Positions 8,385 through 11,962 of a stretch of DNA of 11,962 nt are shown one piece after another. The notes below the pieces were generated by a model. That model did no database searches, was not told the origin of the DNA, and saw nothing but the letters and a program-made list of their open reading frames with translations. The position numbers and the translations under genes are program-made. Origin of the DNA: Clostridiaceae bacterium (GTDB lineage: Bacteria; Bacillota; Clostridia; Monoglobales; Firm-18); contig JAAZFB010000253.1 in NCBI GenBank assembly GCA_012511915.1, positions 1 to 11,962 of the forward strand. Direction: 5' to 3'. Positions within the stretch are counted from its first letter, which is position 1. Each line of letters opens with the position of its first letter.

Positions 8385-9245
8385 ATGCCGAAAGATAAAA
8401 ACCTGAAGGAAACCATTATCGCAAAGGGGACTGAAATTGCTGTTATTTCTGGCGGAGATGATAATGATTACATTTCTTTAACCGACATTGCGAAATATAG
8501 AACAGATGAAAATCCCGGATATGTCATACAGAATTGGATGCGAAATCGTAACGTAGTTCAGTTTCTTGGATTATGGGAACAAATAAATAATCCTACTTTC
8601 AATTGCCTCGAATTCGAGGCAATTGAAAAAGAAGCAGGTCTAAACAGTTTCGTTCTAACACCTAAAAAGTGGGTTGAAAAAACCAAAGCTATTGGCATTA
8701 CTACAAAGCAAGGACGATATGCCGCTACATTTGCACACTCCGATATTGCTTTTGAATTCGCATCATGGATTTCACCCGAGTTTAAACTATATATCATTAA
8801 AGACTACCAACGCTTAAAGACGGATGAAAATAATAGGCTATCGCTTGAATGGAATCTCAATCGTACTCTTGCAAAGATAAATTATCGGATACATACGGAT
8901 GCCATCAAAGATATCCTAATTCCACCGGAGATCACACCGCAGAAACAAAATATAACATATGCCAACGAAGCCGACCTTTTAAATGTTGCACTTTTTGGTA
9001 TGACGGCAAAGGAATGGCGACAGTCTAATCCCGATGTTAAAGGAAATATCCGTGATGAGGCATCACTCCAACAGCTTATTGTTCTGTCGAATATGGAGAG
9101 CTTGAATGCAGAGTTTATCCGGCAAGGATTATCTCAAAAGGAGCGTCTGCTTAGGCTCAATGCCAGTGCCAAGCAGATGATGAGTTCTCTCTTGGATAGT
9201 GCAGGAATAGAGCAGTTGAAACAGTTGAAATCGTCAAAGGAGTGA
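8385..9245 (+). CDS. KilA-N domain protein
   Basis: 286 residues. ATG 8385 is preferred over ATG 8370 because GGAGG at 8372-8376 lies 8 bases upstream. Residues about 29-145 form a KilA-N domain: YISLTDIAKY, the helix with IQNWMRNRN-x-VQFLGLWE, FEAIEKEAGLNSFVLTPKKWVE, and the conserved TFAHSDIAFEFASWISPEFK-x-Y. The rest (150-286) is helical with no recognised domain. KilA-N is a DNA-binding domain first described in phage P1 KilA and common in phage and accessory loci; this chromosomal form has no known function to me. It has its own promoter and is followed after 9 bases by an ATPase start, so the two formed an operon before the ATPase was truncated. Codons 71-82 contain a perfect 32-bp palindrome. 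Confidence 0.92.
   Translation: MPKDKNLKETIIAKGTEIAVISGGDDNDYISLTDIAKYRTDENPGYVIQNWMRNRNVVQFLGLWEQINNPTFNCLEFEAIEKEAGLNSFVLTPKKWVEKTKAIGITTKQGRYAATFAHSDIAFEFASWISPEFKLYIIKDYQRLKTDENNRLSLEWNLNRTLAKINYRIHTDAIKDILIPPEITPQKQNITYANEADLLNVALFGMTAKEWRQSNPDVKGNIRDEASLQQLIVLSNMESLNAEFIRQGLSQKERLLRLNASAKQMMSSLLDSAGIEQLKQLKSSKE
8597..8628. repeat. Perfect 32-bp palindrome inside the KilA-N coding sequence
   Basis: The left half TTTCAATTGCCTCGAA is followed with no spacer by its exact reverse complement, centred at 8612/8613 on the EcoRI-like GAATTC. It falls in the coding region for TFNCLEFEAIEK, within the KilA-N domain. It could be a binding site, a cruciform or mRNA hairpin, or the product of local inverted duplication. 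Confidence 0.9.
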
Positions 9246-9254
9246 GATTGAGAA

Positions 9255-9434
9255 GTGTATATATCCAAAGTACATATTGAAAATTTCGGAAATTTCTCAA
9301 CAATTGATATCCCTTTGAAGCCGTTTACAATAATTGTTGGGAAGAACGATACAGGAAAGAGCAACTTCGTTGATGTTCTTAACATTTTACTCTATAACAG
9401 CAAAGGCAACTACTGCAGAAATAAGCGATGCTAA
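9255..9434 (+). pseudogene. Truncated OLD-like AAA ATPase (N-terminal end only)
   Basis: Starts at GTG 9255 (a stop lies in frame at 9249) with GGAG at 9239-9242, 12 bases upstream. It encodes a classic SMC/OLD-type ATPase beginning: YISKVHIENFGNFSTIDI, then PFTIIVGKNDTGKS, a Walker A motif (G-K-N-D-T-G-K-S at residues 35-42), then NFVDVLNILLYNSKGNY. The frame hits TAA at 9432 after 59 residues, against several hundred expected; the Walker B and Toprim or other effector parts are absent. The sequence after about 9390-9420 reads better in another frame as a different protein, so the loss came from a rearrangement, not a simple point mutation. ATPases of this kind occur in phage-defence and DNA-repair systems, so the KilA-N/ATPase pair may be a broken defence cassette (inference). 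Confidence 0.75.
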
Positions 9435-9630
9435 AAGAATTGAATATTCTTATTACAATAACGAAACATACGAAAAAAATGTTATGACGCTTTTTGCAGC
9501 ATATAAGGGAAATACACTTGATAAATTGCTTGTAAAAAACAACAGCGTTGAATCTTACAGCTCTGAAAATGACAGTGTAGATTTAATTGAAAGCGGATTT
9601 GACCGATTTGGTATTTTTTCGTGGGAATAG
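9391..9630 (+). pseudogene. C-terminal remnant of an exported or surface protein
   Basis: Frame 1 from about 9391 reads ITAKATTAEISDAKRIEYSY, then YEKNVMTLFAAYKGNTLDKL, and ends in FDRFGIFSWE before TAG at 9628. The pattern (a strand with LFAAYKGNTL, a variable loop, then a strand ending in an F-x-W motif) resembles the C-terminal beta domain found on many clostridial exoenzymes and S-layer-type proteins, which normally continues a few residues past the Trp. The open frame extends upstream to 9334, but that part is the off-frame shadow of the ATPase. There is no start or ribosome site of its own. Family assignment is tentative. It joins the ATPase fragment at about 9388-9420. Confidence 0.45.
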
Positions 9631-9668
9631 TATTACAAGGAAATTAGTATTAAAATGGAAATGGTGTA

Positions 9669-10214
9669 TTATAGCATTTTTTCGTCGTATATGGCTCTTG
9701 CGCCACCGATAAATTTAGCTCTGGTACGTGCGGCAACAACCATAGTCTTGCCAATGATGTGATTTTCCAATCTAACCGGTACAGCAACGTTCTTCAAATG
9801 CATACCTATGAGCGTGAAACCAATATCAAGTCCGGCATCGGCTTTGATTTCCTCTAATACGATTGGGTTGTCAAAAGCGTTGTATGCCTGCGTAGCCAAA
9901 GAACCTCCTGCCTTAGGTTGAGGTACAACATTGACAGGCTCAGCGCCGGGGACAGCCTCACGCGCGGTAATAATGGCACGGTTTAAGTGTTCGCAGCACT
10001 GAATAGCAATAAACAGCCCTTTGCTTTTGGTGTAGTCGTGGAGAGCTTTGAATATTTCTGCTGCTACTTCAATGCTTGAGTTTGTACCGATCTTAGAGCC
10101 GACTACTTCACTGGTAGAGCAGCCGATTACAAGGATATTGCCTGATTTAAGGTTCGCTTTTTGGCAAAGCTCAGAAACAACTGCCGTTGTCTGTTCATAA
10201 ATTGTCTTTTCCAT
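9669..10214 (-). CDS. ywlG: YwlG/TIGR01440 family (UPF0340, DUF436) protein
   Basis: 181 residues, the usual family length. ATG at 10214 has GGGAG at 10221-10225, 6 bases upstream. Conserved family blocks are present: GCSTSEVVGSKIGT (31-44), IQCCEHLNRA (71-80), VPQPKAGGS (97-105), GMHLKNVAVPVR (137-148) and RAKFIGGARA (165-174). The protein is probably cytosolic: no signal peptide or membrane segment. In Bacillus its gene lies near glyA and upp, but no biochemical function is established to my knowledge. Here it is flanked by accessory genes and converges with the surface-protein remnant. It follows the Imm-5-like gene on the same strand after 72 bases, so read-through is possible. No clear terminator or strong promoter is visible. 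Confidence 0.92.
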   Translation of the reverse strand: MEKTIYEQTTAVVSELCQKANLKSGNILVIGCSTSEVVGSKIGTNSSIEVAAEIFKALHDYTKSKGLFIAIQCCEHLNRAIITAREAVPGAEPVNVVPQPKAGGSLATQAYNAFDNPIVLEEIKADAGLDIGFTLIGMHLKNVAVPVRLENHIIGKTMVVAARTRAKFIGGARAIYDEKML

Positions 10215-10286
10215 ATTACACTCCCATTAAATAGACCTGTCCGGAAATTCAATCAAATATAGCCCAATCTTTTTGGATACATATTA

Positions 10287-10796
10287 TTATTCTAATAATA
10301 TGCTTGATAAAGGTTCTTTCATTAATTCTTTCAAGTGATTAATTTGCCATATCCTCTCATCTTCCATTAATGCTACAACATTATTTTTGCCTTTATTTAT
10401 ATGCTTAATTGCAGAAACTACATACATTGCTGTTCCTTCAGAATGAGTTGGAACATGGCAAGTAGCTAAACAATGTGAAGCAGCCCTTACTATTTGAGAA
10501 TAAGGTTTATCGTCTTTTTCAATACTTTTTGCTAAAGCCAGCACCGTATAGGCATATTTTCTTGCTTCCCACATTTTTATTTCAGCATTTATCCACTTTT
10601 TCAAAGTATATACTGCAGTATCCGGAATTTTTTCATCCGGATATTTATTTTCAAATAATGGTAGAATTCTATTCAAACAATCAATTGCCCATATTGCTAA
10701 AATTTTATGCTCATTAGAATTCTGTTTTACGGGTTTGATTATGTCAAATAATTCATCATCGTGTTGTGACAGCGAAAATTTATTCATGTTAATCAT
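10287..10796 (-). CDS. Imm-5-like putative immunity protein
   Basis: 169 residues. ATG at 10796 overlaps the stop of the Fic ORF (ATGA) and has GGAG at 10804-10807, 7 bases upstream; a second in-frame ATG lies at 10787. The all-helical sequence carries the blocks of the 'putative immunity protein' (Imm-5-like) family: LAIWAIDCLNRILPLFE-x-KYPDEKIPDTA (33-61), INAEIKMWEARKYAY (69-83) and ARAASHC-like VRAASHCLATCHVPTHSEGT (103-122). This family was named from comparative genomics of toxin-immunity loci, and direct proof of immunity function is scarce. It is probably cytosolic. The 4-bp overlap means translational coupling to the upstream Fic ORF, which suggests it neutralises or accompanies that product. 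This pairing is inference; it could be a stray cassette gene. Confidence 0.8.
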   Translation of the reverse strand: MINMNKFSLSQHDDELFDIIKPVKQNSNEHKILAIWAIDCLNRILPLFENKYPDEKIPDTAVYTLKKWINAEIKMWEARKYAYTVLALAKSIEKDDKPYSQIVRAASHCLATCHVPTHSEGTAMYVVSAIKHINKGKNNVVALMEDERIWQINHLKELMKEPLSSILLE

Positions 10797-11230
10797 ATAA
10801 TTTCTCCGTCAATTTCATTTTCCTGCTCATAGTAGTAGGAATAGTCTACGCCCTTCATATAGACTTCGCGGTCATTGATTTTATCCGTCAAGGCATCTTT
10901 TAATAAAAACTTTATCCGCTTTGTATCCATTGTACTTTCACGCATTGCATCAAGGTAGTCTTTTTTATTGATTTTGCTCCAGTCCACGCAAAGCCGCAGG
11001 TTCTTTTTCAAAATCAGGTCGAGCCAAATGCGTGTGCTTCTACCGTTGCCTTCCATAAATGGATGGGCAACATTCATCTCGCTGTATGTGAACCATTCAA
11101 TGAATTTTTTCGCTTTTTTACTTGGCACATGTTCGACAAGTAAAATGATATCATCTTGAAGCAGACAATCGGTCAGATAGTATTTCCCATCATTGGCCTT
11201 CAATTTCAGTTGACTACATTTTGTAGTCAA
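10793..11230 (-). CDS. Fic-domain protein (class III type), condensed, with partial Bro-N-like N-terminus; possibly degenerate
   Basis: 145 residues from TTG 11230; upstream in the same frame are 12 codons with no ATG/GTG/TTG start and then a stop, and no ribosome site is seen. Residues 56-67 are the complete Fic catalytic motif HPFMEGNGRSTR (His56 base; Glu-Gly-Asn-Gly-Arg nucleotide anchor). Residues 131-136, SYYYEQ, match the C-terminal inhibitory S-x-x-x-E-(G/N) motif of class III Fic proteins except for the last residue. Fic enzymes transfer AMP or other nucleotides to target hydroxyls. Residues 1-49 (TTKCSQLKLKANDGKYYLTD, HVPSKKAKKF) resemble the second half of a Bro-N/DinD-like domain. 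The roughly 90 residues that usually precede the HPF motif, with the flap and FAG-x-IR segment, are missing, so activity is doubtful. The stop overlaps the Imm-5-like start. Confidence 0.65.
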   Translation of the reverse strand: MTTKCSQLKLKANDGKYYLTDCLLQDDIILLVEHVPSKKAKKFIEWFTYSEMNVAHPFMEGNGRSTRIWLDLILKKNLRLCVDWSKINKKDYLDAMRESTMDTKRIKFLLKDALTDKINDREVYMKGVDYSYYYEQENEIDGEII

Positions 11231-11232
11231 CT
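11208..11232. promoter_or_regulatory. Perfect palindrome over the apparent start of the Fic ORF
   Basis: AGTTGACTACA at 11208-11218 and its exact complement TGTAGTCAACT at 11222-11232, with loop TTT. The minus-strand TTG start (11230-11228) lies inside it. It could be an operator for autoregulation of the Fic/Imm-5-like unit or an mRNA hairpin occluding the start. Confidence 0.55.
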
Positions 11233-11251
11233 CGAAATTTGTTTGTTTGAA

Positions 11252-11280
11252 TTTAGTATAAATTAGTGTTTAGTATAAAT
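11252..11280. repeat. Twin 12-bp direct repeats upstream of the Fic ORF
   Basis: TTTAGTATAAAT at 11252-11263 and again at 11269-11280, a 17-base period. On the minus strand each reads ATTTATACTAAA and contains a TATACT hexamer that could serve as a -10 box. No convincing -35 box is seen: TTTGTT or TTGTTT lies 17 or 16 bases upstream of the distal copy, which is weak. Confidence 0.45.
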
Positions 11281-11297
11281 ATCGAATACGGACAAAC

Positions 11298-11343
11298 AAA
11301 GGGGCCGTCACACTATTGTGGGTCAGCCCCTTTGTATTTTTTT
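11298..11343 (-). terminator. Terminator hairpin between permease and Fic genes
   Basis: AAAGGGGC at 11298-11305 pairs with GCCCCTTT at 11326-11333, and inside it CACA pairs with TGTG. On the minus strand it follows the permease stop by about 18 bases with the tail TTTGTTTG. On the + strand the tail GTATTTTTTT is stronger, so it may work in both directions, although no + gene reads into it here. Confidence 0.75.
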
Positions 11344-11360
11344 AAGCCCTAATTAAGATC

Positions 11361-11962
11361 TTAAACAAGTGCTAAAATTATAAAGTTTAAAATAAACAAT
11401 GCCGTGGAGATATACAGTATTGGGTGAATATCTTTTCCTTCTTTTTTGAACAGTTTTACGATACAGTAGAAGATAAACCCTGTTGCAATACCGTAGGAAA
11501 TGCTGTAACAAAGCGCCATAAATATTCCGGCAAAGAATGCAGGTATTGCTTCGTTTAAGTCGTCCCATTTAATTTCTTTAAAAGAGGACATCATCATAAT
11601 ACCGACCACGATTAGAGCAGGAGCAGTTGCAGCTGCGGGAACTAAGCCGGCAATAGGTGCCAAGAAGATTGCAAGCAGGAATAATATTGTTGTTACAACG
11701 CTTGTCAAGCCGGTACGTCCGCCAACCCCGATACCTGCTGCGCTTTCTACATAGGTAGTGGTGTTAGAGGTACCAAAGATTGCACCAACGGATGTAGCGA
11801 TAGCATCTGCAAATAATGCTTTATCCATTTTCGATTTAAAGCTTTTGCTGTATTGCATTGATTTTTCATCTTCTGCTCTGAAAATACCGCTTCATGTGCC
11901 TGTTCCGATGAATGTTACGATTGTGTCAAAGGTATCGGATAAGCGGAATGCGACGCTTGTCA
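11361..11962 (-). pseudogene. Purine permease of the AzgA/PbuG (NCS2-like) family, C-terminal part, interrupted by an in-frame TGA
   Basis: The frame runs from the right edge (SDTFDTIVTFIGTGT) to TAA at 11361, with an in-frame TGA at 11894-11892 in the segment GTGT-stop-SGIFRAEDE. Downstream homology continues in the same frame: FKSKMDKALFADAIATSVGA, then IFGTSNTTTYVESAAGIGVG and GRTGLTSVV, a family signature of the substrate-binding half, followed by about four membrane segments and a short Lys-rich loop near the end. By recall the family has Arg or a similar residue at the stop position and FDTIGT where this reads FDTIVT. The TGA is therefore either a nonsense mutation or a sequencing error. 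The longest uninterrupted ORF starts at ATG 11858, which is internal to the family. If intact the protein imports hypoxanthine, guanine or adenine. The 5' end, and any purine riboswitch, lie outside the window. Confidence 0.8.

Noticed and set aside
10281..10301. ATATTATTA / TAATAATAT inverted repeat over the Imm-5-like stop codon
   Set aside because: Made only of A and T apart from the loop, with no T-tract; too weak for a terminator and likely chance.
10619..10643. TATCCGGA / TCCGGATA inverted repeat in the Imm-5-like gene
   Set aside because: Explained by the two Pro-Asp pairs (YPDEKIPDT) using the same self-complementary TCCGGA codons.
10475..11159. Plus-strand open frames opposite the Imm-5-like and Fic genes
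   Set aside because: No start signals or family features; the minus-strand frames carry clear motifs.
11892..11894. TGA as a recoded sense codon in the permease
   Set aside because: Intact genes in the window end with TGA (KilA-N, the Fic ORF) and Trp is coded by TGG throughout, so the standard code applies.
1..11962. CRISPR arrays, tRNA or rRNA genes, intact IS elements, riboswitches
   Set aside because: I saw no regularly spaced identical repeats, cloverleaf-like sequence, complete transposase or recognisable riboswitch core on either strand.

Overview
The window looks like a low-GC Firmicute, most likely an uncultured clostridial gut or anaerobic bacterium. The evidence is the AT-rich coding sequence, the GGAG-type ribosome sites, the cohesin, dockerin, InlB-type B-repeat and copper-amine-oxidase-N domain set, a YwlG/TIGR01440 gene and an AzgA/PbuG-type purine permease. 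Stop usage is standard: intact genes end in TGA and TAA.

Left half (1-7486): a two-gene surface operon on the + strand. A giant modular protein (partial, 2116 residues visible) carries GLUG-like repeats, Ig-like domains, a cohesin, an internal type I dockerin, six B-repeats (Listeria-Bacteroides repeats), a Calx-beta-like stretch and a C-terminal SbsA-type Ig domain. After 24 bases comes a secreted 341-residue protein with a signal peptide, one cohesin-like domain, a Ser-rich linker and a C-terminal 'stalk' (Cu-amine-oxidase N) domain. A strong terminator closes the unit. Cohesins in both proteins and a dockerin in the first suggest they assemble together outside the cell.

Middle (7500-9640): an accessory scar zone made of gene pieces. 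It holds a minus-strand C-terminal fragment of unknown family, the 3' end of a large serine recombinase (GC-rich, DUF4368-like), and an intact KilA-N-domain gene with a near-consensus promoter. Next is an OLD-like AAA ATPase cut off about 60 residues in, fused to the tail of what looks like another surface protein. The KilA-N gene contains a perfect 32-bp palindrome.

Right part (9669-11962, all minus strand): a ywlG-like gene; a Fic-domain ORF overlapping by 4 bp the start of an Imm-5-like 'putative immunity protein' gene; a terminator; and the 3' part of a purine permease gene interrupted by an in-frame TGA. The Fic ORF looks condensed: half of a Bro-N-like domain runs straight into the Fic catalytic motif. 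A perfect 11-bp-arm palindrome covers its apparent TTG start.

The best candidates for something undescribed are the Fic/Imm-5-like overlapping pair, the palindromes embedded in or beside the accessory genes, and the cohesin/dockerin surface pair with its alternating repeat architecture. No tRNA, rRNA, CRISPR array or intact insertion sequence was seen.
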